Numbered from the stretch's first letter, positions 45,986-55,828 are shown. The stretch is 64,000 nucleotides of DNA from Paludibacter sp. (GCA_028690665.1 JAQVAV010000001.1:62001-126000); one strand, 5' to 3'. A program made the numbers and translations. The notes: generated from the letters alone by a model not told the origin.

Positions 45986-46017
45986 AAAAAAAGAGTTGAC
46001 TCAATACAAGCCAACTC
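45986..46017 (-). terminator. Intrinsic terminator after the 979-aa T9SS gene
   Basis: GAGTTG/CAACTC stem (45993-45998 and 46012-46017), followed on the minus strand by TTTTTTTATG. Confidence 0.75.
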
Positions 46018-46042
46018 AAGAAACAGATAAACCTTGTTTATA

Positions 46043-48982
46043 TTATTTCACGGTTATTTTTTGAATTACAACACTTCCATCTGCCATAGAGACTCTCAAC
46101 AAATACAATCCAACAAAACCCGGCATATCAATATTATATACATTTTCGCCCTGTACTACAAAGATATTCATTTGTTTAATTACCTGCCCGCACAAATTAA
46201 CAAGTTCTATCGTTCCATCACTATTCCCTATACTCTGAATTTTAACTATCCCGATATCTTTTACTGGATTAGGATATACCGATATATTAAAACTCAAAGC
46301 AGTTTCTTTTGTTCCGGTAACAGTGGAGCACGTAATATTTTGCTCTTCTTCATTAACAACAAAATTGACATTTGAAATTGTTTCTCCTTCTGCAACAGTA
46401 GCAGAAAACAAATTCTCAACCTCAAAACCGGTACGCTCAATTCCTATACTATATTCACCCTGAGTAAGATTCGTAAACGAAAAATTACCGGAAACATCAG
46501 GACAGGTCGTCGATATTATCTGGTGATTGCTATCATATAACAATACTTTTGTATCACATTCATCCGGAGCAATTTCAATGAGTTTTCGCATTTCAGACCG
46601 GACATTATTCTGTTTTGGAATAACGCTTACCATTCCTGAAATAGTAGCCGTTCCGTTGAACTCGACATCAACAGGTTTACCTGCCATCAGAAAATTTATG
46701 GTAGTATCCGATTCGCAACTTAACGTGAAAGGAGTTACAGATGTCCAAACATAACTTCCGTCGTGATAAGTATCGTAATAAGGGTTTTTAGCACCAAATG
46801 AATAACTAACAAAATGTGCCTTGAAAATATATTCGCCGGCAGGAATAGAGTCGAAAGCAATAAACTGAGGCATAAGACCCGAAGCATAAAGTTTAAACTT
46901 ACTATCTGCATCACGTCTGTAAAGTTGCCCGACAACATCATCGGAACCGGCAATTCCCCCTTGTAAATAACTTGCGGAGAATTTTGCACCTCCCTGATAG
47001 ATAACCCGTACCGAATCAATGACAGCACAAGCGCTGTTGGATATAATTACCTGATAAAGCCCGGGGGCTGTTACTTTTCTGACAGGCGTATCCTGTGGAT
47101 AGCGGACACTCCAAAAATAGCCATAATTATTATCACCGGCCACAAGGGTTACCGTGTCACCCGGACATGCATAAATGGTATCGGGCAAAATAGTAACAAT
47201 TGGTTCAAGAACCTGTACATTTACTGTATCTGTAGCCTGCCCCAAAGTGTTTTTTACAGTCACACTGTAGTCACCGGCATCTTTTACCCATATTTTTGAA
47301 GTAGTAGCGTTATTACTCCAAATGTATTCGACTCCCGGTATAAAACCGGCATTGAGTTGAACCGAATCGCCACGGCAAATTTTGATATTATCGCCCAAAT
47401 CTACTTGTGGAGCAGCCAAATCGATAAGTTCTAATTGCATTTTATATGCAATACCTTCGGGGCTTGAATATTCTATTGAATCAATTTTATTACCGTCGTC
47501 GATTTTGATAAATTGTGGTACATGATACATACCGTCATCGCCAGCAGGTAAATTATTCGAACCGGTGATTGTTCGGGAATCAACTACCGCTCCATTGCTG
47601 TACAAGGTCGTAATCATTGCACAATTGTTTTCGTACAATTCACTCCAAACGCCTGTGATTGTATTTTCAATTTTGCTAAGATCAACAACTAACCGCCCTC
47701 CAAGAAAGAGATAGTCATTATATCCAAATGTATTAAACTGTGGAGAAGACCCAGTCTCACTGTATTCTGTAGTGTAGAAGCGCATTGGTATGCCTCTTAT
47801 TTCATAATCCCAATAACCGTATAAATAATAGTCTCCATAACGTTCTTTTACCGAATCAGTTGTCCAAATGCAGTTTTCTCTTTTATCTACACTAAAATCA
47901 ATATTTACATAACTGCGACGGGCGCTTGTAGTGAAATTAAAAATCGTATCGTTTTGAGGCCAAGGGGTTCCTCCATATTTACAATTTATCGCTCCACGGG
48001 GTATTTCAATAGCATAGTTTTGCGAAGGTTCAATCCTATTAGCTAATGAAAAAGACACTGCACTTCCTGTGGTAAGTTCTGTTACGCTTTCCTGGGAAAT
48101 CAACATTTCCTGCGATAAAATATATGATGTAGACTGAGTTGAAAGATTTCGGATGGTTATATCTTTTGTAACTTCAACATCTTGCATAAAAATGAGCCTT
48201 ACGTCGGTTTTTATTGAAACGTTTTCTTCATTATTTTCGGGTGAAGTGCTAACGAGGGCAGTATTTAGCGAGTCAGGCCCTATTACAGTAAAATTGGAAA
48301 CCGGATCATTTCCATATTTACCACTGTATATAGTATAATTGTCTGTATCAGATAACCATTCTCTGATTTTATCAGGTGTTCCATAAAAGCCACCAGATTT
48401 GTTATATTTAAAATCCCGCGCTAAAGTATTGTTTATTCCATAACAAATAGAATCCATTTGAATGACCGTATGATCAGCAAAAGACAGACCCGGAGGAATA
48501 TCGCTATATTTATGTTGAGCTGTAGTTCCGGGTGCAAAATTATTTTGCCGCATCCACCCGAAAGCTGTGAGGTAAGTAGTATCGCCGCTGTTTACCTGAT
48601 AAGATATCAGGTTTTCGCCAGTAAGAGCATACGAATTGCGATAGCTCCGAAAACTCAGGGAAGAACCATATCTTTGAATATTAGCATTGTCTGCAGTCTG
48701 AATGACAGTTCCGGCCTGAATTTTTTCCGGTGCGGTATAAAGGTATCTTCCGTCCGATGAAGATGTTTCATCAAGATGCTTCAACGAATCTGAATAAATG
48801 TAATCGGTAAACCAGATTTGGGTACCGGGTTCAATTTCTTTTAAAATTACAAAATCGAACGAATACTGATAGCTGTAATTTACCTGAACGATGGCAACAT
48901 CTCCGGGTTTGAGAATTGTTTGGGCTTTTGAAAGAATAAAAACTGTGATTAGAAAAACTAATAACAAATAAACTTTTTTCAT
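46043..48982 (-). CDS. Large T9SS cargo protein with bacterial Ig-like domains
   Basis: A 979-aa protein. The signal peptide is MKKVYLLLVFLITVFILSKA. Residues 25-190 (ILKPGDVAIVQVNYSYQYSF, LKEIEPGTQIWFTDYIYS) look like a lamin-tail-related surface domain. Next is a Big_5 Ig-like domain (about 240-345; TSPENNEENVSIKTDVRLIF), a beta-rich section, an Ig-like domain (VDLGDNIKICRGDSVQLNAG), a carboxypeptidase-regulatory-like fold (GNFSFTNLTQGEYSIGIERT) and a type A T9SS domain at the end (FNISVYPNPVKD, GLYLLRVSMADGS). No enzyme motif is seen. Export through T9SS and anchoring in the outer leaflet are expected. TATTTTTG on the minus strand at 49036-49043 may be the -7 box. Confidence 0.85.
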   Translation of the reverse strand: MKKVYLLLVFLITVFILSKAQTILKPGDVAIVQVNYSYQYSFDFVILKEIEPGTQIWFTDYIYSDSLKHLDETSSSDGRYLYTAPEKIQAGTVIQTADNANIQRYGSSLSFRSYRNSYALTGENLISYQVNSGDTTYLTAFGWMRQNNFAPGTTAQHKYSDIPPGLSFADHTVIQMDSICYGINNTLARDFKYNKSGGFYGTPDKIREWLSDTDNYTIYSGKYGNDPVSNFTVIGPDSLNTALVSTSPENNEENVSIKTDVRLIFMQDVEVTKDITIRNLSTQSTSYILSQEMLISQESVTELTTGSAVSFSLANRIEPSQNYAIEIPRGAINCKYGGTPWPQNDTIFNFTTSARRSYVNIDFSVDKRENCIWTTDSVKERYGDYYLYGYWDYEIRGIPMRFYTTEYSETGSSPQFNTFGYNDYLFLGGRLVVDLSKIENTITGVWSELYENNCAMITTLYSNGAVVDSRTITGSNNLPAGDDGMYHVPQFIKIDDGNKIDSIEYSSPEGIAYKMQLELIDLAAPQVDLGDNIKICRGDSVQLNAGFIPGVEYIWSNNATTSKIWVKDAGDYSVTVKNTLGQATDTVNVQVLEPIVTILPDTIYACPGDTVTLVAGDNNYGYFWSVRYPQDTPVRKVTAPGLYQVIISNSACAVIDSVRVIYQGGAKFSASYLQGGIAGSDDVVGQLYRRDADSKFKLYASGLMPQFIAFDSIPAGEYIFKAHFVSYSFGAKNPYYDTYHDGSYVWTSVTPFTLSCESDTTINFLMAGKPVDVEFNGTATISGMVSVIPKQNNVRSEMRKLIEIAPDECDTKVLLYDSNHQIISTTCPDVSGNFSFTNLTQGEYSIGIERTGFEVENLFSATVAEGETISNVNFVVNEEEQNITCSTVTGTKETALSFNISVYPNPVKDIGIVKIQSIGNSDGTIELVNLCGQVIKQMNIFVVQGENVYNIDMPGFVGLYLLRVSMADGSVVIQKITVK

Positions 48983-49084
48983 AAGATTTTATATTATAAG
49001 ATTATACCGTAGTTAACAGTAGATAAATCAAATAACAAAAATACCTGAAATGAAATTTTGAATGTTGTAAAAATGCGACAGTAG

Positions 49085-49891
49085 TTATGCTTTGTTTAAT
49101 ATTTCTTTAGAGTATTGATTTTTTACTCGCAGATATTGAACCGGTTTTAAATTAGAGAATTTTTCAAAGTCCTTGGTAAGATGAGAATGATCATGGTAAT
49201 AACCAAGAAAAATAGCATCCTGCCAGTCAAACTTTTGTTGTTCATACGTAAGTTGTACAATTAATTTATGCCTTAATATCTGGCAAAACAGTTTTGGCGA
49301 TATACCTATAACTTTATCGAAATAACGTTCAAGCGTTCGCGTTGATATTTTGCCATTTACGATATTACCAATATTCAGTAATCCATTTTTTTGAATTATT
49401 TCGTCAACCATTCCATCATATATAAAATTTGAAGAAGTATCAGGTTGAAGAATATAAGGCACAAGCAGGTTTTCTATTATATCAACTTTTTGTGTATCAG
49501 ATGAGGCTGCCAGCTCCTGCCTGATTTTATCAACAATTTCCTCATCCCAGAAATATTTACTTTCAATACAACCATCAGTTATTTGTTTTGGTTTTATCCC
49601 CAATAAGTTATATAGTCCGTACGGCTTAAAATTAACTCCCAACAGCCGAAGTCCTTTATGAGGTTTAAGTATTATATGTCTCGTTATCTGACCAATAAAT
49701 ACAGATTCGTTTCCGGTATTTTTATAATTATAAAAATCACCCGGTTCACCATAATGAAAATGTAAAACCGGAAATCCGAGTGGAGGAACAAGTATCGGCT
49801 CTTTCATTTCAGACTCAATTTCAATAATATAATAGTCTGAAATATGTTTTTTCAACAATTCATTTCGAACAGACAGAGTCCTTTTTTCCAT
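49085..49891 (-). CDS. AraC-family transcription regulator
   Basis: A 268-aa protein with a cupin-like N-terminal part of the DUF6597 type (ILVPPLGFPVLHFHYGEPGD, GQITRHIILKPHKGLRLLGV) and a C-terminal AraC helix-turn-helix (about 170-262; ISTRTLERYFDKVIGISPKL and YYHDHSHLTKDFEKFSNLKP). The ligand is unknown. It has a promoter at 49996-50027. It stands alone between a T9SS gene and a methyltransferase gene. Regulators of this type often control neighbouring stress or efflux genes; no such gene is adjacent here. Confidence 0.85.
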   Translation of the reverse strand: MEKRTLSVRNELLKKHISDYYIIEIESEMKEPILVPPLGFPVLHFHYGEPGDFYNYKNTGNESVFIGQITRHIILKPHKGLRLLGVNFKPYGLYNLLGIKPKQITDGCIESKYFWDEEIVDKIRQELAASSDTQKVDIIENLLVPYILQPDTSSNFIYDGMVDEIIQKNGLLNIGNIVNGKISTRTLERYFDKVIGISPKLFCQILRHKLIVQLTYEQQKFDWQDAIFLGYYHDHSHLTKDFEKFSNLKPVQYLRVKNQYSKEILNKA

Positions 49892-49995
49892 AATTTATTT
49901 TTGATTCAGATAATTATATGAATGAATTTATTTCGAGACATAGTTACTTCTTAAAAGCCGATTTCTATTATTATACAAGTTAACTCTTATTTGTA

Positions 49996-50027
49996 CAAAT
50001 ATAAAGCAATTTGAAACGAACATCCAA
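49996..50027 (-). promoter_or_regulatory. Promoter of the AraC-family gene
   Basis: On the minus strand TTG (50027-50025), a 21-nt spacer and TATATTTG (50003-49996), about 105 nt before the start codon. Confidence 0.5.
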
Positions 50028-50033
50028 ATAAAA

Positions 50034-50065
50034 ACAGGATTACTCAAAATGAAGAATAACCCTGT
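50034..50065 (-). terminator. Terminator after the methyltransferase gene
   Basis: On the minus strand ACAGGGTTATTC pairs with GAGTAATCCTGT (two wobbles) and is followed by TTTTATTT. Confidence 0.75.
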
Positions 50066-50093
50066 CTGAAGAAAATTTATGTTGTTATCTGAG

Positions 50094-50699
50094 TTATATT
50101 TTTTGAGCCACTAACATGAATTGCTCATATTCAGAAATCACACCCGGAGTTCTTTCCCGTTTGAGAATGTTATACGTTTTTACGAAATGAACTTTAAACC
50201 CTGCTTTTTCAAATTGGCGGCCAAGTTCATCGGTATCAAAGCCTGTATGTGGAATGGGTTCAAAATGATGAAACGATCCATCTTCTGTGCGGACATCGCC
50301 CACCACTATTGTTGCTCCTTTTCGGGTAATCGTTGCTAAATGTTCCAAAGTGGCATCAATATCGACAATGTGATGAAATGCCATACACGAGAATGCAAAA
50401 TCAATATCACAATTTTTATATTCTGCAACTTCTCCATGCACTATCTGGGCATTATCACTTTTCTGAAGTTTTTCTTTCAAAACACCCAACATGGCTTCCG
50501 AAGTATCTTCAAACACCATTTTCTTTACTTTAGGAAGAACCTGCATCCCTACAAGACCGGTTCCTGCCCCAATTTCGAGAGCCGTCCAATTTTTCTCAGG
50601 CTCAACAACTTTAAGCATCGCTGCTACAAAAGCATCTGTCATGTTGACTTTCTGAGGACTGTCCCACTGGGTTGCCCTCTTGGCAAAACTATCTGTCAT
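50094..50699 (-). CDS. Class I SAM-dependent methyltransferase
   Basis: A 201-aa protein with the Rossmann methyltransferase motifs: ALEIGAGTGLVGMQVLPKVK (motif I, around residue 40), FEDTSEAML (acidic end of strand 2), ADFAFSCMAFHHIVD-type motif around residue 100 and GATIVVGDVRTEDGSFHHFE. The family is of UbiE/small-molecule type. The substrate is unknown. It starts 19 nt after a MarR-type regulator gene and very likely forms an operon with it. It is followed by a terminator. Confidence 0.85.
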   Translation of the reverse strand: MTDSFAKRATQWDSPQKVNMTDAFVAAMLKVVEPEKNWTALEIGAGTGLVGMQVLPKVKKMVFEDTSEAMLGVLKEKLQKSDNAQIVHGEVAEYKNCDIDFAFSCMAFHHIVDIDATLEHLATITRKGATIVVGDVRTEDGSFHHFEPIPHTGFDTDELGRQFEKAGFKVHFVKTYNILKRERTPGVISEYEQFMLVAQKI

Positions 50700-50718
50700 T
50701 ATTTGTTATCTACAATGA

Positions 50719-51063
50719 TTATAAAAGATTTTTTAGCGCTTCCGGGATTTCCGGCTTATACCTGATAATATAATCAAGCTTTTCCTTCCCATCGGCTGTC
50801 AGCCTAAAAAACATATTACGTTTGTCATTTGTTCCCAATGTCCGCTGAATTAAACCTTTTTTTTCAACAGAATTAATAACTTTTGAGCAATTAGAACATG
50901 TCAGGTCTATTTTTTCAGCTAATTCCGTAGCGCTACATTCCGCTTCGGAAATACCGCACAAAATCATTGCTTCTTTCAGACTTAAGCCAAACTTTTTATC
51001 GAAAGCAATTTCGTAATTTTCGAGCGCTTTCTGAATATCACGTATTTTACAAAGCTTGTCCAT
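50719..51063 (-). CDS. MarR-type winged-helix regulator
   Basis: A 114-aa protein with a winged-helix DNA-binding domain: SATELAEKIDLTCSNCSKVI as helix-turn-helix and KKGLIQRTLGTNDKRNMFFR as wing. Short for MarR (typically about 140 aa), but the core is complete. The cysteine cluster near the recognition helix (CSATEL, TCSNCS) could allow redox or metal sensing, by inference only. It probably regulates itself and the downstream methyltransferase gene. A -7 element TAACTTTG on the minus strand lies at 51095-51102. Confidence 0.82.
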   Translation of the reverse strand: MDKLCKIRDIQKALENYEIAFDKKFGLSLKEAMILCGISEAECSATELAEKIDLTCSNCSKVINSVEKKGLIQRTLGTNDKRNMFFRLTADGKEKLDYIIRYKPEIPEALKNLL

Positions 51064-51094
51064 AGTTGTAGATTTTAAATGAATGAAACTTTTT

Positions 51095-51102
51095 CAAAGT
51101 TA
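51095..51102 (-). promoter_or_regulatory. -7 element of the MarR/methyltransferase operon
   Basis: TAACTTTG on the minus strand, 32 nt before the MarR start. No clear -33 box. Confidence 0.45.
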
Positions 51103-51350
51103 CATAATTATCTGAAAAGCTTTTTATAATACCTTAAAAATAAAAAATGCTTTAAAAGTATGTTTCCGGGCATAATTATTCACACACAAAATCCGAAAAA
51201 TGTATAAAATAGCGAAGTACGGTACAGGATTTATCTGTATTATAAACTTCTATTCTAATATTCTTTAAAGCGATAAAAAATAAAACGAATTTACAAAAAA
51301 CAAGGTGCAGCCAACATCAACAGAACATCAAAATTTTTAATGTCATAACA

Positions 51351-51866
51351 TTATATAAAATGTACAATTTCAGCCATTTTCTTTCTCGACTTTTGACCTT
51401 TTTTCCGGAATCCGGATTTTGTATAGCCCAACGGAGTCATTGCAAATACAACTTCATCCTTATCCAAATTAAGTACTTTTTTTAGTGCGGCATAGTCAAA
51501 ATTTCCGACCCAGCAGGTACCGACACTAAGGCTTTCGGCAGCAAGAATAATATGATCCATAGCGATGGCCAAATCGGTTTCGATACTATTGTAGCCATCA
51601 GAACGAACCCATGATTGGGTTGAATTGCCAACTACAATCAAGATATGCGGAGCTTCTGCAAACCACGAACGAGAATATGTTGTACGAACTTCTTCCAGCT
51701 TTTGACGAGAAGAAACCACCACAAACTTCCAGGGTTGTAAATTGCAGGCGGAAGGGGCCAGACGCCCGGCTTCCAATATTTTGAATAAAATTTGTTCCGG
51801 AATTAATTTCTCTGAATCGTAATCTCGTATACTTTCACGATTCGCAACAAGGTCTAAAAAATCCAT
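51351..51866 (-). CDS. Nitroreductase-family flavoprotein
   Basis: A 171-aa FMN-dependent oxidoreductase. Marks are the NRESIRDYDSEKLIP start, APSACNLQPWKFVVV (FMN-binding), AMDHIILAAESLSVGTCWVG and a basic C-terminal KKGQKSRKKMAEIVHF. It should reduce nitro, quinone or similar substrates with NAD(P)H. The short length fits the minimal form of the family. It is the last gene of a three-gene unit with a membrane protein and a GNAT acetyltransferase (gaps of 24 and 27 nt). Confidence 0.88.
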   Translation of the reverse strand: MDFLDLVANRESIRDYDSEKLIPEQILFKILEAGRLAPSACNLQPWKFVVVSSRQKLEEVRTTYSRSWFAEAPHILIVVGNSTQSWVRSDGYNSIETDLAIAMDHIILAAESLSVGTCWVGNFDYAALKKVLNLDKDEVVFAMTPLGYTKSGFRKKGQKSRKKMAEIVHFI

Positions 51867-51890
51867 TCTGTAATAAAAAAATTACGATTG

Positions 51891-52721
51891 TCAGTTTATG
51901 TTCTCTCTGTTTGTCTTTCTGTAGTTCAGCTCTATGATTTGGTATTGAGCAAAACAATCAGGAACAATACGGTCAAGCTGACGAACCCGGATAATATATA
52001 ATTTCTTTTTTGATTCTAAAAACTGGTTTAAAACAATAGAAGCTCCTTTTTTAAGCTCGTGATATATCGGTTGATTTATCGAATCTTTAAAACGAATCAG
52101 TGTCTTATCACTGCCATCGCTGAATACAGGTTTCACGGTAAAAGGCAGTTTATTGTATGAATTTTTAAAATCCAATCCGCTTTCTGTTTCAGTATCAAAA
52201 ACAATTTCAGAACTAAACGGACTCATTGTCAGGTTATAATAAATTTCAATATAATCATTTAGCCCGATTCGGTCATAATAATTCAGACAGGTAAATATGC
52301 TGTCAGATAATGTTCCTACGAAAGTATTATTCGTAAACACCTGATGCTTTTGGTTGATGGATATCGGATATTTCGACAAATTTAAAGTTCCAAGCTGGTC
52401 ATTATTATTATTAAAAACCTTATATTCACTATTAAGGAGAAGCTGTTGATTGGGATTATAATTTTGTTGATCGGCCAGAAAATAATTGATAAAATAAGTA
52501 CAACCTATGAGAGCGGCAATACTACCTCCTAATTTAACAGGGCCCATATTAAACCCTGCGGTTTTTATCCCTCCCAGAAAATGATAAACCAGTACAGATA
52601 TGGCAATTGAAAAGAAAATGGAAGTAACGATGGCCGGTAAATGATAAAGGCTTAAAATTACGCCTCCCAACAAGCCGGTAATAAGAGTAACTGCAATTAC
52701 AACTTTTTCGAATTTGTCCAT
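51891..52721 (-). CDS. Membrane protein of unknown function, three TM helices
   Basis: A 276-aa protein. Three hydrophobic helices lie in the first 85 residues (VVIAVTLITGLLGGVILSLY, AIVTSIFFSIAISVLVYHFL and GGSIAALIGCTYFINYFLAD). The remainder is soluble, rich in Asn, Tyr and Lys, with no motif that I recognise. It might face either side of the inner membrane. It sits in the middle of a likely operon with GNAT and nitroreductase genes, which gives no clear functional hint. Confidence 0.7.
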   Translation of the reverse strand: MDKFEKVVIAVTLITGLLGGVILSLYHLPAIVTSIFFSIAISVLVYHFLGGIKTAGFNMGPVKLGGSIAALIGCTYFINYFLADQQNYNPNQQLLLNSEYKVFNNNNDQLGTLNLSKYPISINQKHQVFTNNTFVGTLSDSIFTCLNYYDRIGLNDYIEIYYNLTMSPFSSEIVFDTETESGLDFKNSYNKLPFTVKPVFSDGSDKTLIRFKDSINQPIYHELKKGASIVLNQFLESKKKLYIIRVRQLDRIVPDCFAQYQIIELNYRKTNRENIN

Positions 52722-52748
52722 AACAGCAAATATCTATTCGAACGTGGT

Positions 52749-53273
52749 TTAATGCGTTTTTATTTTGGCATATCTGATTTCGTTGTAGAACTGTCCCTCC
52801 CGGTAAAGAGCTTTTTCAAAAACGCCTTCTTTTGTAAAGCCACATTTTTCGAGCACTTTTTGAGATGCTATATTGAAATTAAAAACACCGGTATGAATTC
52901 GTACAATATCTAAATGTTTAAAACCGAAATCCGTGATAAGTTTCACTGCTTTCGTCGCAATTCCTTTATTCCAAAAGGGTTCTGCAATAAAATAGCCTAT
53001 TTCAGCACTTTTTCTGTAAATATCGGAGCAGACTGACAAACTGATATTTCCCACATATTGTCCCATATATTCAATAGCAAAAATAGTTTGCGGTTGCAAA
53101 GTTTTTGCTTTTCCTATAAAAGCCTTTGCCTGTTCCAAAGTATAAGGTTTGGGAAAACCATCCCTTAAGTTCATACTGACTTTCTCATTATCAGCATATT
53201 TTGCGAGCAGACTTGCATCTTCTTCTCTGAACTCTCGAAGCATTACATCTTCATTGGTAGATAACTTTTTCAT
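52749..53273 (-). CDS. GNAT-family N-acetyltransferase (RimJ/RimL-like)
   Basis: A 174-aa acetyltransferase. Typical segments are VMLREFREEDASLLAKYADN, EIGYFIAEPFWNKGIATKAV with the acetyl-CoA-binding Q/RxxGxG/A-type turn, and HTGVFNFNIASQKVLEKCGF near the C-terminus. It resembles RimJ/RimL-type N-acetyltransferases and related small-molecule acetylases. The substrate is unknown. It is the first gene of the three-gene unit; a very good promoter is at 53357-53386. Confidence 0.88.
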   Translation of the reverse strand: MKKLSTNEDVMLREFREEDASLLAKYADNEKVSMNLRDGFPKPYTLEQAKAFIGKAKTLQPQTIFAIEYMGQYVGNISLSVCSDIYRKSAEIGYFIAEPFWNKGIATKAVKLITDFGFKHLDIVRIHTGVFNFNIASQKVLEKCGFTKEGVFEKALYREGQFYNEIRYAKIKTH

Positions 53274-53356
53274 ATTGTCCTAAATGATAGTTTCTCATCA
53301 ATCAGAGTTTTTAAAACTCCTGACCTGACTAGATGTGGCTTATATTAAAATTTGTT

Positions 53357-53386
53357 CAAAGTTAATGAATAAATCCTGCTAATCAA
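53357..53386 (-). promoter_or_regulatory. Promoter of the GNAT operon
   Basis: On the minus strand TTG (53386-53384), 19-nt spacer, TAACTTTG (53364-53357). Confidence 0.7.
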
Positions 53387-53649
53387 AATTTTGCCTGTCA
53401 TTTATCGTTTGTCATAAATTTTTCATAATTAATTATCATTATGTTATTTCAACAAACCCATTCATAACACAAACGACAAAGTTTATCGGGTTATAAAGTC
53501 AATTCATTAAATCAGCTTATAGACCTACCCAATAAATTAACATCTTCAAACATCAGAACACATTGTCTTTATTCTTAGTCCAAGAAATCAAAGTCTGCCA
53601 GCTTTTTACAGGTCACTTATTCATTTGAATGATTGTAAATTTATAGCTT

Positions 53650-53679
53650 TTGCATTTTCATTCAAAAAAGTTACTTTTG
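53650..53679 (+). promoter_or_regulatory. Promoter of the S9 peptidase gene
   Basis: TTG (53650-53652), 19-nt spacer, TACTTTTG (53672-53679), 51 nt before the start codon. Confidence 0.7.
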
Positions 53680-53730
53680 TCATTGAAATAACGTAAAGAG
53701 TAATAACCGGTTAAAGAGTAAAAACAGTTC

Positions 53731-55815
53731 ATGTTAAATCATTTATTAAAATTATCACTTATGGCAGTGGCCCTTAATGCAGCTTCGTGTGGAATAGCCG
53801 AAGATACATCAATAATCGAAAAGCAACATCCAAAAATAGAAAATGGCATTATGACTCCCGAAGCATTGTGGGCTTTCGGAAGAATCGGAGACGTACAGGT
53901 TTCACCTGATGGAAAACATGTTCTTTATAGCGTTTCATACTATAGCATCGCCGAAAACAAAGGAAATTCAGAATTATTTGTAATGGATATTGATGGCACC
54001 CACAAAAAACAAATAACCCATACTGCAACCCGTGAAGCTGCTGCTAAGTGGATGAATGACAGTAAACACATTGCTTTTTTGTGTTCTGAAACCGGAACTA
54101 TGCAGCTCTGGATTATGCAAATAGACTGTTCGGAGAGACGGCAGGTAACAGATCGGGAAACTGATATAAATGATTTTGCCTTTTCGCCCGATGAATCAAA
54201 ACTACTTTTCATTTCCGATGTAAAATACGGGGAACGTACTGTCGATAAATATCCTGATCTGGATAAAGCAAGTGGCATTATTGTAAATGATTTGATGTAC
54301 AAACACTGGGACGAGTGGGTACAAACCGTTCCTCATCCTTTTGTGGCTGAATTCGATGGTAAAACCATAGCTAATGCAGAAGACATTCTGGAAGGAGAAC
54401 CTTACGAAAGCCCGATGAAACCTTTCGGCGGTATTGAGCAATTGGCATGGAGTCCCGACAGCAAAACGATTGCATATACCTGCCGGAAAAAGACAGGAAA
54501 AGAATACGCTTTGTCCACCAATTCTGACATTTACTTCTATCATACAGACTCAGGAAAAACGGAAAATATGACACAGGGAATGATGGGATACGATCAGAAT
54601 CCCGTATTTTCTCCCGATGGAAACTGGATGGCCTGGGAAAGTATGGAACGAGATGGTTATGAATCAGACAAAAGCCGTTTATTTCTGTTGAATATAAAAA
54701 CCGGCGAGAAAAAAGACCTTTCTGCTAATTTCGACCAAAATTCAAACAGCCTTGCATGGTCGAAAGACAGTAAATCAATCTATTTTGTAAGTTGTTGGCA
54801 TGCGGTTACCAATATCTACCGCGCAAATATTGCCGACGGAAAAATTACCCAAATTACAAAAGGAGTGCAGGATTATGGATTTGTACAGGATGCCGGCAAT
54901 AAACTGATTGCGGTTTATCATTCGATGAGTAAACCGGATGAAGTTTACAGTGTGAATCCGAAAACAGGAAAAGCCACAGAACTTTCATTTGAAAATAAAG
55001 ACTTATTGTCCGAAATTAAGATGGGCAAAGTTGAAGAACGCTGGATAGAAACAACCGATAAAAAACAAATGCTTACCTGGGTCATTTATCCTCCTGATTT
55101 CGACCCTAATAAAAAATATCCGACTTTATTATATTGTGAGGGAGGACCGCAGTCGACCGTAAGCCAATTCTGGTCTTACCGCTGGAATTTCCAGATGATG
55201 GCGGCCAACGGTTATATTGTTGTTGCGCCTAATCGTCGAGGACTGCCAGGCTTTGGAAAAGAATGGCTCGAAGAAATCAGTGGTGATTATGGAGGCCAAA
55301 ACATGAAAGATTATCTTTCGGCTATCGATGCAGTGTCCAAAGAACCTTATGTCGACAAAGACCATTTGGGGTGTGTCGGCGCAAGTTACGGAGGATTCTC
55401 TGTTTACTGGCTTGCCGGACATCATAACAAACGATTCAAAGCTTTTATCGCACACGATGGCATGTTTAATTTACCACAGCAATATCTTGAAACAGAGGAA
55501 ATGTGGTTTGTTAACTGGGATTTAGGAGGAGCTTACTGGGATAAAGCCAATGCCATAGCGCAACGCTCGTATGCTAATTCGCCCCATCTATTTGTAGATA
55601 AATGGGACACTCCTATTTTGGTAATTCATGGAGAAAAAGATTATCGTATTTTAGCGTCTCAGGGTATGGCTGCTTTTAATGCTGCTGTTCTACGCGGTGT
55701 ACCTGCCGAAATGTTGATTTTTCCAGACGAGAATCATTGGGTTTTAAAACCTCAGAATGGTATTCTCTGGCAGCGAACTTTTTTTGACTGGCTTGATAAA
55801 TGGCTAAAAAACTAA
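53731..55815 (+). CDS. S9 family prolyl-oligopeptidase-type peptidase (DPP-like)
   Basis: A 694-aa exported peptidase. The N-terminus has a lipoprotein-like signal (SLMAVALNAASCG). A WD/beta-propeller-like domain (residues 60-400, with VQVSPDGKHVLYSVS, FAFSPDESKLLF and PVFSPDGNWMAWES blades) is followed by the alpha/beta-hydrolase domain with Ser552 (GASYGG), Asp637 (GEKDYR) and His669 (ENHW). Length and order fit dipeptidyl-peptidase 5 and related periplasmic peptidases that Bacteroidales use to take peptides apart. Exact specificity is not readable. It has its own promoter and a terminator. Confidence 0.9.
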   Translation: MLNHLLKLSLMAVALNAASCGIAEDTSIIEKQHPKIENGIMTPEALWAFGRIGDVQVSPDGKHVLYSVSYYSIAENKGNSELFVMDIDGTHKKQITHTATREAAAKWMNDSKHIAFLCSETGTMQLWIMQIDCSERRQVTDRETDINDFAFSPDESKLLFISDVKYGERTVDKYPDLDKASGIIVNDLMYKHWDEWVQTVPHPFVAEFDGKTIANAEDILEGEPYESPMKPFGGIEQLAWSPDSKTIAYTCRKKTGKEYALSTNSDIYFYHTDSGKTENMTQGMMGYDQNPVFSPDGNWMAWESMERDGYESDKSRLFLLNIKTGEKKDLSANFDQNSNSLAWSKDSKSIYFVSCWHAVTNIYRANIADGKITQITKGVQDYGFVQDAGNKLIAVYHSMSKPDEVYSVNPKTGKATELSFENKDLLSEIKMGKVEERWIETTDKKQMLTWVIYPPDFDPNKKYPTLLYCEGGPQSTVSQFWSYRWNFQMMAANGYIVVAPNRRGLPGFGKEWLEEISGDYGGQNMKDYLSAIDAVSKEPYVDKDHLGCVGASYGGFSVYWLAGHHNKRFKAFIAHDGMFNLPQQYLETEEMWFVNWDLGGAYWDKANAIAQRSYANSPHLFVDKWDTPILVIHGEKDYRILASQGMAAFNAAVLRGVPAEMLIFPDENHWVLKPQNGILWQRTFFDWLDKWLKN

Positions 55816-55828
55816 TACATAATAAACA

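Larger units (their letters stand above)
53274..53730. other. 457-nt divergent intergenic region
   Basis: No gene was recognised. It holds the minus-strand promoter of the GNAT operon (53357-53386) and the plus-strand promoter of the S9 peptidase (53650-53679), with about 260 nt of plain AT-rich DNA between. Confidence 0.65.
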
